Positions 48,172 through 60,493 of a DNA stretch of 64,000 bases are shown piece by piece. Made by a program: the position numbers and the translations under genes. The stretch comes from Nymphaea colorata. Taxonomy: Eukaryota > Streptophyta > Magnoliopsida > Nymphaeales > Nymphaeaceae. The notes beneath the pieces are model-generated. The model saw nothing but the letters and a program-made list of their open reading frames with translations, ran no database searches and was not told the origin of the DNA. Numbering within the stretch: the first letter of the stretch is position 1; each line of letters starts with the position of its first letter. The stretch is from assembly GCF_008831285.2 (NCBI RefSeq), contig NC_045145.1, positions 16,694,040 through 16,758,039 of the forward strand. Direction: 5' to 3'.

Positions 48172-50410
48172 GGCCATGGTTATCGAAGGCTTTTGTCTAG
48201 AGAGGAAGCTCACTTTGCTGGAAACTTCATGCTTCTATGAAACTAGTTTACTGTTTGTGGTAACCAAGTATAACTTAAAATGAGAAACTCATTTTCAAAT
48301 ACCTCTATTTTGCTACATAAACAATTATTTTTCTCATATTTTATTCTTTTTCCATTGCATTTTTGACCCGTAAATTGCGGGTTGTTTTGTATCTCCGACT
48401 AAGCTGGTTATGTACGTCATGCTGGTGCAAAAAATTTCATGTGAAATTCTTTCAATTAAATAAAAAAACTTTTTTGTAAAGACAAAAAAGAAAATGAAAA
48501 AAATGAAAAGACACAAAAATGCATGTCCTTTTCAATAATTTCAAAAATGTTCTTTTTTTTTTCTATTTTAGTGAATGTATGTTGCATGCACCGAACAACA
48601 CACACAACTCCTAGGGTTTCCGCTTGTTGGCAGGCTAAAATGGTTTTGGACGCTGCACCCATATTGCCAAACTTACTGTGACTAAAGAATTTCTTTAAGA
48701 AAGCAACAGCACCCACTTCTCAATGTATGATTACTAAAAACTTACTTTTTAATATTTAAATAGCAAAAGTTTTTGTTTATTAACTTATCTTCAACTAATA
48801 AAACAATTGATATACGTGTCAACGGCTTAGAGCATGAGGCTAAAATGGGCATGTCATCATCATGGTCTTGGCCTGAACCAGCAAGGATGGAACACCTGTT
48901 CATGCAACCAAAAGGCCCTAGCTTTGAACCACAAAAACCATCGACACACAGAGCCCATATCAACAGTGTGGGATTTCAAACCTATAAAATATACTACCAT
49001 GTTACAAACACAAGGAAAAAGTAGCAACGAAGTCTCAACATCTTCATCCTGCCTATTCATTCTTCCACTACCAACCTCATTAGATAATGGGATCTCCCTT
49101 ATGATCCTAACAGTCCATGAAAGCAATCATTCTGATAGGGAATGAACTTTTCTGTGCAAAATTATTAACATATTCGAGTGGCCTTCTTTTAATTCCTCAC
49201 AGTCAAACACGAACACTGGCATCTGTTTCAAAAGTTCAGTCTAAGAGCTAGCGGTACACTGCAGTGTAACTTGATGTGGACTTCAATGGCAAATACAGGT
49301 CTGCTTTGCGTTGTCGAATATCTTATTCTCATTCGTCCCGAACTTTCTTGAATCTAATACGCGTCTTTCGTGAAGAAAGATAAACAAATTTCAACTTTTT
49401 TCTCTCGAGTGTGCGATCTTGTGGTGTCCTGTCCTTATCTTTGAGCTTTGGAATATTGAATCTGTTGGATCACACGCTTTGCTGAGTGGCGGAACAGGTT
49501 GGTCTGCGTTCACACGCATCCTGAATTTCGGCTGTCTCTGTTGCTATGCGCTTGGATTCGAACGCTCCTATTGCTAGTTCAAGTCAAAAAGTTACGCGTC
49601 TTTGTGTAATCTGTTTAACAATATTGAAATCGTAAAAACAAGAGGCTGGGTTGTGAATGAGCTTGTTTTTTTTTTTCAATCTAGATTCATTCTAAGAGAA
49701 ATCTAAAAATATGGATGAGCGCATGAAGTTATTTGATTCACATTTGGATGTAGGTTTAAGGGGATTAATTATGTAACTGAAGTGACTGTGTATATCCCTT
49801 CAATTGGAGCCTGGAGTTTAGACAAAATAAACAGATAATCTCCGGATTGGTAAAGATTTACACTACAAAACAAAGATGGGTATTACTAATGCATGGAAAA
49901 GTTAATTTCTACTGACATAGTACAGAACAGAACATCAGTGGTGGTATCAGCGACATTATTTTTACTGACGTTCACAAGAAAACCTCAGTAAAACCATGAT
50001 GTTTTCCTCGCATCGCTAAAAGCTCTTTTTCATGGTGTTATATCCATCCAGTGGGCTCTAAATAAATGAAACATAACAATGTTGTTGTAAATAATGAACA
50101 TGTTACAAAGACAAGGATTTAGAAACTTTTATTTTGTTTTATTGATGTGTAGATTGAAGAATGTTTATGTCTAAGTTCTTATGAAATCTCATCCACACAT
50201 CAAAAGATCGTAGGTTTCAGTTTGACTTTTTTTTAATCTAAAATCCAATTTAGATTCTTTTTTGTTCAAAAAGTGCCTCTCAAATGGTTTCTAAGTCAAT
50301 TCAATTTTGTCATATGCAGCTTCCAAAGGCTTGCGCTGATAAGATCAACAACTTAATGTTGATGATTCAGCAGCTTAATTGTGGATTTCAATTAATTTAA
50401 TTACCTTATT
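48172..50410. other. Intergenic, unidentified open frames
   Basis: AT-rich. Overlapping frames at 48742-49145 on both strands have no recognisable motif. No gene can be supported. Confidence 0.4.
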
Positions 50411-50419
50411 GATGTTATG

Positions 50420-50660
50420 CAATGTCACCAGGGTGCGGCAACCCTGGTGACGCACCCGCGCCGACGCGGGTGCGACCCAGATTCGCACCCAACCCGCACC
50501 CTATTGATTTCATTTTTTTTAGTTTTTTTTATCAAATTTGATATTATTAATATATTATATTAATAAATTATTAATAATAATAAATACCATCGCCGCACCG
50601 TAATTTTTTGAGATGTATCGCACTGGCACCGGCACCCGCAGCCGGCATTCTGGTGACATA
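50420..50660. mobile_element. Mutator-like MITE with a 9-bp target duplication
   Basis: A 241-bp element flanked by the perfect 9-bp repeat GATGTTATG (50411-50419 and 50661-50669). The ends share ATGTCACCAG. The left end folds into two adjacent perfect hairpins: GTCACCAGGGT with its complement (50424-50451), and CGCACCCGCG with its complement (50451-50474). A 9-bp duplication is typical of Mutator-like elements. There is no transposase. Confidence 0.8.
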
Positions 50661-50669
50661 GATGTTATG

Positions 50670-51763
50670 TATTGCACCATTAAATTAAATCTTTAAAATG
50701 CAATGTGACAACTCTTTCACCCAAGAAGACTTGCATTTCTAAGGTAAATTTCCATAAAGCATCTTGTTAAAAGTCATAATGCATCAAGATCGATCGCCCC
50801 CGCTTGAGTGGCAACTAAAATATTTGAAAACGATGAGACGAGAGGTATCGTTTCATAATGGCAAAGGACACTGGGGTCACTAAAACGGGAACGCTTCAAA
50901 AAAGTATTATTTTATGCAATGCTATTAAAATCGGTTTCCCAATCAATAGCAAAGTCAAACGATTCATGAAGTCGGTAAATCCAATCAGAATCGGAATCGT
51001 TTACCAATTTAATTGGCTAAAATTGATATAAAATTTTAAATTAAACAAAAAATTCAAAATATCTTAAAATTAGGAAAAAAAACTTTAAAAAGAATACAAA
51101 GCATAAACAGTAAAAAAAAACTTTTAAAACATAAAATTAGGATTTAAATAGTTTTTACGGTACATCCTTATGTCACATATATCATTGTTTATGGTTAAAA
51201 AAATAATACTCAAAACAAATGAGTTTTTGCGATGAAATAGGTCAAAGGTTCAATTTTCACTGCAGTGACTGACTTATGTAACTGGAGTTAAATTACCCTA
51301 ACAGATGAAAAAGGAAAACAAAAATGCTCTCCCTTTCCAGTTTCCACAATATTTTTGTCATAATGGATGTAACGACACGAAGACATAAGTTAATAACAAA
51401 AGGAATGACTTCTAGTCAGAAGCACCATTATGATTTGTGGGTTTATTTTATTTATTTCCATACGAAACGTGAAAGGCTGCGAAATAATGAACGGAGGGAC
51501 GAATAAACTTAACAAGATTGGCATCTTCTTCCCTTTTTTTTTTTTTTTTTAAAGACAAGAAGCCAATTGGTTTCAGTCTGACTAACTGTAAATAATTGTA
51601 ATTTATAAATAGTTTAGTTGTAATAAATAGTTTAATTGTAATTATTCCTTATCATTGCCTGGTGACAAAAATAATAATGGCACCACAGTCGGTCTCTGCT
51701 TAAACATTAACATAATTCCTACTACAACTTGCTGGCACCAATCTTTAGCTTCTCCTTTCTATT
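50670..51763. other. Intergenic, AT-rich
   Basis: No gene. A T-rich run lies at 51535-51551, and a GGTTCAATTTTC box-B-like word near 51248 suggests another SINE fragment. Confidence 0.4.
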
Positions 51764-51899
51764 CAGTGGCGTAGTCACATTGTGATTGGTGTGGACAACT
51801 GCTTACACCAGACTCTTAAAAGTTCTTTATTTTTAAACGAAAATTTTAAATAAAAGTGCCTCACCTGATTTGAGTATTTTTAAAATGACTCGGCTACTG
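51764..51899. mobile_element. hAT-like MITE, same family as 46869
   Basis: A 136-bp element from CAGTGGCGTAGTCACATTGTG to CTCGGCTACTG, aligned through its length with 46869-47010 (GATTTGAGTATTTTT shared). The flanks TTTCTATT and TTTTTCTT match at 6 of 8. Confidence 0.7.
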
Positions 51900-54657
51900 T
51901 TTTTCTTCTTCCGCTCTTATTTGTTTTTATTCTTTGTATAATCTTCCAGCTAAACTTTGGCAGGCGTCGACTGGAGTATTAAATGTATCAAACTCGAAGG
52001 AAGTCCAATCACTTAGTGAAGAGCTTGTTGGCTCTGTACTTTGCTAACAGATGGATTACTTTCTTATGCTTGTTTCTTAAGGGTTTACGCTAACTGCTCC
52101 ATTTTCTTCTAACAGTCTTTGAAGAAACTAGGGCATTTAATATCTTGGTTAGCATCTTTGGTCAACTACCTGGTCTTGAAGCAACTGGCACGCCAATATT
52201 GTAATCCTCTAAAGAAATATTTAAGAGCTGGTTTTTAATAAGTGGGCGGAAAGAAGTGCGGGGATTTTGAAATGGGGGAAAAAAATGCATCAAAAATCAC
52301 AAACCAAGGAATCTATTTAGGTCTGACAGAAACCGGTCTTTCGTTAAGAAAGCCTCCGAAATCAAAAAAAAAAAAAAGAAAGACGTTTGGGTGCCTTTTA
52401 ATTGGTCTAAAAGCATTGGATGGGCTTATAATTGATTAAGTATGGGTAGGAAATTTGTTTTAGATTTAGGTGGTTTCGCACCTGTTCATGAAGAGGCACT
52501 AAAAAAAGGGACGACATAATACCTGAAGGAGCAGTTTGACAGTAAGGAAAATTTGTCATTGTTTTATGAATTTGTAATTGGAGCTGGTTCTTGAATAATA
52601 ACTTCAGTGTCCAATGAACTTTCTCCAACTTTTAGAGTAAATTCATGAGGCAGTCCTGCTGCCAAACAACTTACAAATGATTGCTTCTAAGAATATCGCT
52701 AAGTCTCTGGCCAGGGGACAGTTTGTAACGAACGGAAGATCATTTGTTTGGAATATGTTCAAACTGGGAAATGAAAAGTGACCTATGTGCATGTGTGTGT
52801 GTGCGTGCATTTTTTTTTTCCTTTCACAAAATTTTCTGTATATCTTGAACGTAAATAGATGATTAAAAACACATCCGTTTGTCTATATTAAACAGAAAAT
52901 TTTGCTACCCTTTCTCTCTCTCTCTCTAAAAAGTTAAATTATAGGCTATGGAACTCATGTGGAGAACATGAGATAAAATACAAACTCCATGTGCTTGTTC
53001 ATTTCTAATGAAACGATCGGCCTTTCTAGGTGGACCCCAACTGTTAATAATGGGTGCTGGTGAATCCTTAAAGCCAAAGTTTGCGTTTTCTTTCCATATT
53101 CTTCATTTTGTAGGACTCTAATTTTACCATGGCAAGTCTCGGGCCATCTAAACTCAGTGCATATAATTAGAACATATGTTCTCCAATCTTGGTGAGTGAG
53201 AGACCATCAAGCCTTATGGAAACAAGACCATAAAAAGAAAAAGCTCAGGCAACACCTCATGGGAAGTTATTGAACAATGGTTAAATCCTAATCACTTAAA
53301 TTAGATGGCACATATATATTAGAAATAAGCAAATTTTTCAAGAAAACAAGAACCTTCATGTAATAGTTGTATAATATTTCATAACGTAATCAAATTTCAG
53401 AAAGAGGGCCAGCTCCTTTCTTCCCACCGTATCTTGTCCTCTTTAATGCATGCAACTCTTGAGCATTAGCATGGTTAGGGATTCAAATGGGCGGAATATA
53501 TTATGAAGTTTGATCAATTTTGTGGGTTCAAAGTGCAACCGTTTAGGTGTTAAGTTATCTTTAATGTAACCAGGGTGACAAGGCAGCTTACACTCAAGGG
53601 ATTTAAGGTTTTAATCCTGTAGCCACGTCACATTCTGGTGTGCTACTCATTTATACTGCAAACGATGACAAGTATAACACTCAAGTTGAATAATATACTA
53701 TAAGTCGACCTTAACTCCAAAGTAAGCCCGAATAAGACTTGAGAGTTTTACATCAAAGGCAGTTTCCTTTAAATAAATATTAAATCACCCCAAAATCTGA
53801 TCTATCTACATCATTAAGCATAGTGATATATGCTAAATTGGAAGAAGTTGAGCTTCTAAGCAAAACCAGGTAATTGTTTCATAATTGACATCACAACTCT
53901 CGCCTTTGCCTAGTCACATGGATGACTTAAGTGTGATTGCTTGAAAAAATCATTTTGAGTTATAGATACTGGGAAACTCACTTCTCTTTTCTAAAACTCG
54001 CTTCTCTGCTTCTCCTTAATTTGCTTGTTGCCTCATACAGATTCCTTGGACCCCATCAATTTGCTCCACAGCCAGCTTTCACTTTCTTATTGCTTTATAA
54101 TTAAGTGTTGGAGCCAGAAAGCAATCTTTAAGAAAGGCCCATTGATATATTTTACAGAATTCTAGGAGAAGCTTAACCATGCTTTCTACAGTACATACTT
54201 TGTTCTGTAATATGTGGAAAGGCCAACCTAATGAGCAGGGGAAGGTTTGACATGAAGGATCCTGGAATAGAATGACTATTATAAGGGGCATCTCAGTTAC
54301 CTTAGCAATAAAGATAAAGATGAAGACTTCGATAGAGAATTCGTGCTCTCTTTTCTTATTATAGCACAGTTTTTCTCACAAGAGGACACAGTGTTTGAAA
54401 GATTTAAATCTATCTCGAATTTTCTTATTACAGAACAAGTCCCTTTTCATGTAAACGCTACATTTATGATATTTGACAAAAGAAAAGAAGAAGAAAAAAA
54501 AGCTTCAATCTGCACAGACAACAGACAGATGAAAAGATAAAGTACTTTTTCACTTTCGCTTTCCTGCTATTTCCCGTCCCCTCCACTTATTACCATTCAC
54601 ATATTACAGAGAGAAACGAAGCACTAGGGACATGCATGAATGCTGTCTTGGTAATGG
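51900..54657. other. Spacer and MYB 3' UTR
   Basis: AT-rich, with a SINE-like segment at about 53570-53690 (AAGGTTTTAATCC box-B-like, then GCTACTCATTTATACTGCAAA) and a CT run at 52915-52927. The MYB 3' UTR occupies part of about 54350-54657. No other gene was recognised. Confidence 0.5.
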
Positions 54658-55888
54658 TCATAATGTGTGGTCCAATTCGAAAAACGTCCTCTGATACGGA
54701 AAACTGAAAGGGTCGAATGCTAGCGTCTCATCTTCATCAGCGATAGTGGAAGATATCGCCTGCATGTTCATTCCCCACATGCCAACATCATCAATATCTT
54801 GACTCTGCCAGAGAAACATGTTCCCCATGTCTATCATGTCAAACTGCAAGAAGAGTTCTTCATGGTTCTTCCATTTTAGGTCTTCATGATTCATGGCCAC
54901 GGATGATGATGAAGACGGTGGTGGTGCTGCTGCTGCTGGTTGGTACGAGTCGAGGTAGTCATTCCATGTGGAGGTGGCACAGGTGGGATCAATGGACTTG
55001 CTTGAGCACGGCCCCAAAATCTCATGGGGCTCAACGAGAGGGACTTCATCGGTGCAGAAAATCGGATTAATGGCAGAGTCTGTTGGAAGAAGACTGGCAA
55101 CCATGGGGACAAACGGGGACTCCACAAACAGCTCACTGCTGATGCTTTTGTCCTCCTCTGTTACCGTGGAAATGGAGGAGTGTGTCATGGTATTTTGGGC
55201 ACCTGTGCTTGAATCTTTGCATGTAGCAGAACAGGAAGAAGTCCCCATCTCTTCCTTTGGTGGTTGAGCACTGTCAGGCTGATCACCGGGAGGGGAGATG
55301 GGTTTGTGGGTAACAGGATCAATCCCCATCTTCTTTAACTTCTTTTTGATGTGTGTGTTCCAATGGTTCTTTATTTCATTGTCCGTCCTGCCAGGCAAAT
55401 GTGCGGCAATCTTGGACCATCTGCAATCAAGGTCCTTATAATTGGTGGCAGTTGACAGACAAAATTTCCCGTGCTAAAGAAGCAAAAGTATAAAAGCCTA
55501 AGAGTAAAACAAATGAAAGAATTAAGGGCACCTGTTGCCAAGTTGGGCATGGAGATCTATGACCATCTGTTCTTCAAACTCCGACAGCAAACCCCTCTTC
55601 AAATCCGGCCTAAGATAATTCGTCCATCTCAGTCTGCAACTCTTTCCACATCTCAGCAATCCTGAAGCAGAACCAACAAAGGACGCATGTTAGCGAAAGA
55701 ACTCAAACTTCAACCACAACATACAGAACCTAATCTTCTTGCAGCAGAGACAAACCTGCAAGTTTGGGGACTGCCCTCCAGCAGCATTGGCCATTGGTTA
55801 AGATGAAGTTGATGAGTTTCTTATCTTCCTCCACAGTCCACGGCCCCTTCTTCAGGCCAACTTTATCACAGCAAGGTTGCCTCCCCAT
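54658..55888 (-). CDS. R2R3-MYB factor, MYB20/42/43/85 type
   Basis: Exons 55756-55888 (133 nt), 55532-55661 (130 nt) and 54658-55420 give 341 aa; 133 and 130 nt are the canonical R2R3-MYB exon sizes. The N-terminus [18 protein letters not shown] leads into R2 (W17, W37, W57) and R3 (W89, W108; the first R3 tryptophan is L70, as is common). [13 protein letters not shown] follows the repeats. The close match to MYB20/42/43/85 proteins ([32 protein letters not shown]) points to a nuclear activator of lignin and phenylalanine pathways downstream of NST/SND-type NACs. The bHLH-binding signature is absent (Q84 where R/K is needed). The C-terminus is acidic. Which of the four paralogues it matches best was not resolved. 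Confidence 0.95.
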
Positions 55889-57380
55889 TCTTCTCTGTAC
55901 TTCAAGCTAACCCCCCAACAAGGTGGATTGGCGAATTTATGCACACAGCACAATCGAGAGAGAATGAAGAAATAAGAGCACCCCTCTCCCTGTATTTCAA
56001 CCAAAGTCTGGGAGGTACACGTGCGAGGGGCGTGACAGCACGTGCGAAGCTATTGTCTGATAACGGCACTTGAGCTGCTGTTTTGCTTACATTGCAAGGG
56101 TGGGGAAGGGAATAGGGCCATGAGGACTTTCTTTCGGGTACACACCAAGCGTGAGATGGCGTATAAAGAGGGATGCTCCTCAATCCTCTCCCTCCTTCCC
56201 TTTCTCATTTTCACAACGCGTGCCTGTCATGCTTTCACTCCGCCCGCCATCTATTAGGTGCCGCATGGTTAGCGACTCCCCAAATAATTTTTACTCTCTT
56301 CTTCTCAATTCATTTCCTTTTCTTTCTCCGTTATCGTATGTAAAAAACCAGAAGCTCTTACATGTGAATATTCTTCCTCTCTTAAAACATTTGTATATTC
56401 AGGCACTTGCTCTTCATATGCTCGTTTATCCAATTCAGCAAAGTAGGTACCTGTTAAACAAGTATAAGAAAAAGGGAATGCATCATATTTATATCTAATC
56501 TAACGCAAACATATTCGTGTTTGGTGAAGTGGAAGCTGTAAGGTACGAGCAGCTTATAACTTAGATACCATGACTTGTTAATTTAAGATGATTCCCTCTC
56601 ATCGAAGCCGCTGACTCTTAAGTTTCTCTTGTTTTAGAAATCGGGAGAAACTCCCGTCTCCCGATATGGCCTTCCTCTAGCATGATAAGTTTTAGCTAAT
56701 TTTGTTGTTTTCAATGGCGGAGGGGACGACAGCGACCGCTCTTGGAAAATTCCCTTCTTCCCCGAAAGTACCATAATGGAAAAAAGAAAAAGACAAAATC
56801 TCGAAAACTATTTTGAGGTAAAGACATGATTTCCAAGGCGGAGGAAATTACACTGTTGACGATTGACTTGGGAGAGACCCATGACAAAGACTTTGAAGAA
56901 GAGCAAGGGGGGGAAAGTAGAGGCTCACTTTTCCAAAGCACTTTGTTCTTTACACAAGTCAATGGTTATTAACGCTTTCATATTTTGATCTTCCACAGCA
57001 CCACATGTCGTCTCCTTCTTCTTTAGCCCAGTGAGTTGGGCGGTGCTTCCTTGGGACATGTGGTTTCTGCTATTATGGCTCTTGGCAGCTTTTGTGATGA
57101 AACCAGAAGCTTTTGGGCGCACCCAGCCCGGTTGACCCACCCTCTCCAGCCATGCCGGGCTGCTCTGCAATTAGTGCGCCGTGCCGGGAACTTGGACCCA
57201 CGACCAAAAGAGGCCGTTGTCCCTTTCTTTACATTTACATGTCCTCGGCCAGCGAGACAAAAATGGAGACTCATGCCAACGTGAGGCCCGTAGACGCGGC
57301 CAAAGAATTGGTTTAAGATTTCAAACATGTTGGCCGTGGAATTCAGACCTCAACCTTCTTTGGTGAACTCATTTTTTTTC
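55889..57380. other. MYB upstream region
   Basis: The leader and promoter of the minus-strand MYB must lie here, but no clear TATA box in the right orientation was found. The part from 57030 to 57310 is GC-rich, with open frames on both strands that look like base-composition shadows. No gene was recognised. Confidence 0.5.
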
Positions 57381-57727
57381 GTACCAAACTTTTTTTTGTT
57401 TTTGCTGAGGTTAACAACTTACTATCTACAAAGGAAAAAAGAAAGACTCGAAAACTCTCCATTTCATTGGCCTTTAAGGGTCCTACGCTATGCTGGGGCC
57501 TAGATGGGTAGTGGGCAGTCGCGCCTTTAACTCGAAAATATATATATGTTTCTTACATTGGACATATAACTTGTACCAAACTTTTTTTGTTTTTGGTGTA
57601 AAAGCAGTTAACAACTTACAATCTAGAAAAGAAAAAAGACTCGAAAACTCTCCATTTCATTGGCCTTTAGGGTCATATGCTATGCTGGGGCTTAGATGGG
57701 TAGTTGGCAGTCGCGCCTTTAACTCGA
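57381..57727. repeat. Tandem duplication, 155-bp copies 192 bp apart
   Basis: 57381-57535 and 57573-57727 both run from GTACCAAACTTTTTT to GTCGCGCCTTTAACTCGA, sharing ACTCGAAAACTCTCC and ATTTCATTGGCCTTTA. Identity is high, so the duplication is recent relative to other repeats here. GGACATATAACT also recurs at 57560 and 57776. Confidence 0.9.
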
Positions 57728-57729
57728 CA

Positions 57730-58853
57730 GAATACCCCAACCGTTTACTATGAGAATCCAAGCGGGGATGTAATTGGACATATAACTCCGACAAGAATTG
57801 AAGCAGGGATGTACTATATATATATATATGTCCTACACCCCCAACTATGCTATGGCTCTTAGGGGCTCATTTTAGCATACTTCAACTGCAAGTAATTTCT
57901 TGGAAATCAAATCAAACTTTTTCCATTTTCTAGCAAAAGCTGGAGAAGCACGGGGTTAGAATTTGAGGATTTTCACACTTGTGGGACTTTAGTTTTCAAT
58001 GTACCTAACTCGTCGAAGTTTAAGAGTTTAGCACCTGAACCTAAGAATTTTTGCTTGAGCTTTAGCAGTATAGTAACAAACATGCTCAAGTTTAAGTTTC
58101 TTTCATCTGACGACTTGTTTTTTCGGATGACTTAGTTAGTCAAATAAATTAAATTAGAACTTACATAGGCGCGTTTTTGTTATCTCATCAAAATAGGAGC
58201 ATGCTTTTATAATTTTTTTTTTCAAAGTTAAAGTGGTTCGCACTAATTTTACCCAAATTGGTTCCAGCTTCCATGTCGAAGACTTACATTGGTCTTCTTC
58301 ATTTGTTTGTATGGGGCGTCTATCTATAGACTGAGCTCTTTCGGGCTCCATAGGAGGGGCTCTGGCCCATTTATGGGCATCACATGGAGCTATTGTTTTA
58401 ATGCCACTGGGAAAAAAAAGAAGAAGAAAAATTGGAGACGGTGTTTAGATAATTAAGAATACGTCTGGTTAGAGACGATAGGCCAAACGGCAACAGCTTA
58501 GACTCCCATGAAGCTTATCTCGAGCCATGCAACGAAACAGGTGTCTGATTTACTTCTACTTCTGTACGCCCGGCCAGTAACTGGAATACAGCCTAGACAA
58601 CTTCAAGCACAGGCGTCGCGAGTAGTTTTAAAAAGATAATGGATCTTTTTTGTGTGTGTATATATATATATAATGATCTATTATTTAATTCACCTACAAG
58701 GGTCATCTAAGTATGGATCTTGAGAGAAAAATAAAGAAAAAATATGATGATCATTTCTTATTATTTCTTTTTTCCCCTTAACTATTTATAATAATAGACC
58801 GGAATCCTCATCAGTAAGTTAGATGATTCTAAATAGATAGAATTACCATTTAC

Positions 58854-58903
<50 letters not shown>

Positions 58904-59190
58904 CTTGGCCATTCCTTCACATCTTCAACAAACCCTACAGCGAAATGAAGATTCTATCCATCCAAGTGTCCCTGTCATATGGATTTTTAAGGTCGTCCAA
59001 GTATAGAATCAAAACCGCCGCAGCCAGAGAAAGGCATCAATTACCTCATAGTCATATACGTTCAATTTTGGATTAAAATAGAGACGTAGTAACCTGACAA
59101 CTACGACGCATGAACTTGTCGTATTTACAACTTCTGAGTTATTACTTATTACCCGGCAAATAAATTTTTGGGAGCGTTTGACAAATTTTC
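57730..59190. other. Intergenic with TA microsatellites
   Basis: TA runs at 57815-57830, 58660-58673 and 58859-58902 (44 bp). No gene was recognised. Confidence 0.6.
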
Positions 59191-59437
59191 GGGAGCATTT
59201 GATAGCTTCGAATTTAAGATCCTCAGAATTTGAGAACCACAGGTTTAAGATCAGACCCTCTCATCTCTGATTTTAAATCGGAGAGAAGTAAAATAAAGTT
59301 TTCAAGTGTAGATGCTTAGCTTGATGAAATATGAACTTTACCATGGATATTTTACCACATCTGGAAAAACACATGTCATGACAAATTCACATCAGATCTA
59401 TAAACTTCAAACCTAGAGTAATCAAACATACCCCCCT
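59190..59437. mobile_element. Diverged relative of the 12.0-kb TIR element
   Basis: The left end GGGAGCATTTGATAGCTTCGAA matches the 12024 element. The right end (AATCAAACATACCCCCC) is its decayed inverted partner. Internal words (AAGTAAAATAA, then CACATCTGGAAAAACACATG) occur in the same order as at 12.1-12.3 kb. Confidence 0.6.
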
Positions 59438-59558
59438 CCCCCTTAAAGACCGAGTCCTGTAATATGACCAAGAAGAAAACTATGTATATATTTAAAAATT
59501 TTTTGGATGGGATTGATTCTCTACAATTTGAAAACCCAAATTCACCAAGTGCTCCTGT

Positions 59559-59562
<4 letters not shown>

Positions 59563-59633
<71 letters not shown>
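59563..59633. repeat. TA microsatellite, 71 bp
   Basis: An uninterrupted (TA)n run of 71 bases, followed by TCAGGTA. Confidence 0.98.
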
Positions 59634-59636
<3 letters not shown>

Positions 59637-60493
59637 GTATTGCTGGCTCATATCCCGTATCAAATCAAATGCTTTTCAGATGTCTATGACACCAAGTTGA
59701 AGGAACAGCCAGCTAGAGAGAGTGAAGAAACGCGGAGCGGGCAACAGTTTCTTTATTGCATGAGACAGTGGAACAAGAAAGGAAAATTCTAAAGTATAAC
59801 ACTTCTAAAGGGCCAAAACTATTTGATCTAAATTAGATAGATATGTAAGAAATGAAAAAGGGAAATGTTGAGGATTGCTTTGTTCACCAGTCCGCGTCCC
59901 TGCTGAAGAAGATCCAACGTAAGAGGTTAAATAAATAGTTGCTTTCATTTGATCAAGCCTTTCATAATGCTAGAACCTTGAGTCTTAACTCATCCCTTAG
60001 GAACTTAATGATATGATAATCTCCACTGGCTTTAGAAAAAGCCATCGAAGTGGATCACAACATGCCGAACAACGACTACAATGAATTAACAAGAAATCGG
60101 AGAAAGAAGACAGAAAGCCAGTCGCTTCTTTACTGCAAATAAATACAACATGCCGAACAAAGCAGCATGATCGTGTGAACTTCCAAGCAAGCTGAAGCTG
60201 CCGTGAATCAAAGCAAACCAACCTAACAACACCATTCGCATGCTATCCAAAAAGCATTGGGGTCCCTACCACGTGTAGTAGTCTATGCAGTCCTAATTGG
60301 CAAAGTGGCGGATCTTCGACAAAGAGTTTTGAAACTAAAACTCGAAACTGAAAAAGAACAAGGCTGCAATGCCCCATGAAACTCATCTTGGTCTGCACTA
60401 AAGTAAGCTCCTAGACGGTAGCTCGCAAACATGGATTCCGAGAATGAGCGCGTATAGTACACTAGCCACTACAAACCATCCCATTCTTACTTT
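59634..60493 (-). other. Probable 3' UTR and flank of the small gene
   Basis: It lies directly downstream of the 73-codon candidate's TGA (60494-60496). It is moderately AT-rich with no sustained frame on either strand, as expected for a 3' UTR grading into spacer. Confidence 0.35.

Noticed and set aside
57023..57366. Several frames on both strands in a GC-rich patch
   Set aside because: Mutually overlapping with no motif, leader or splice support.
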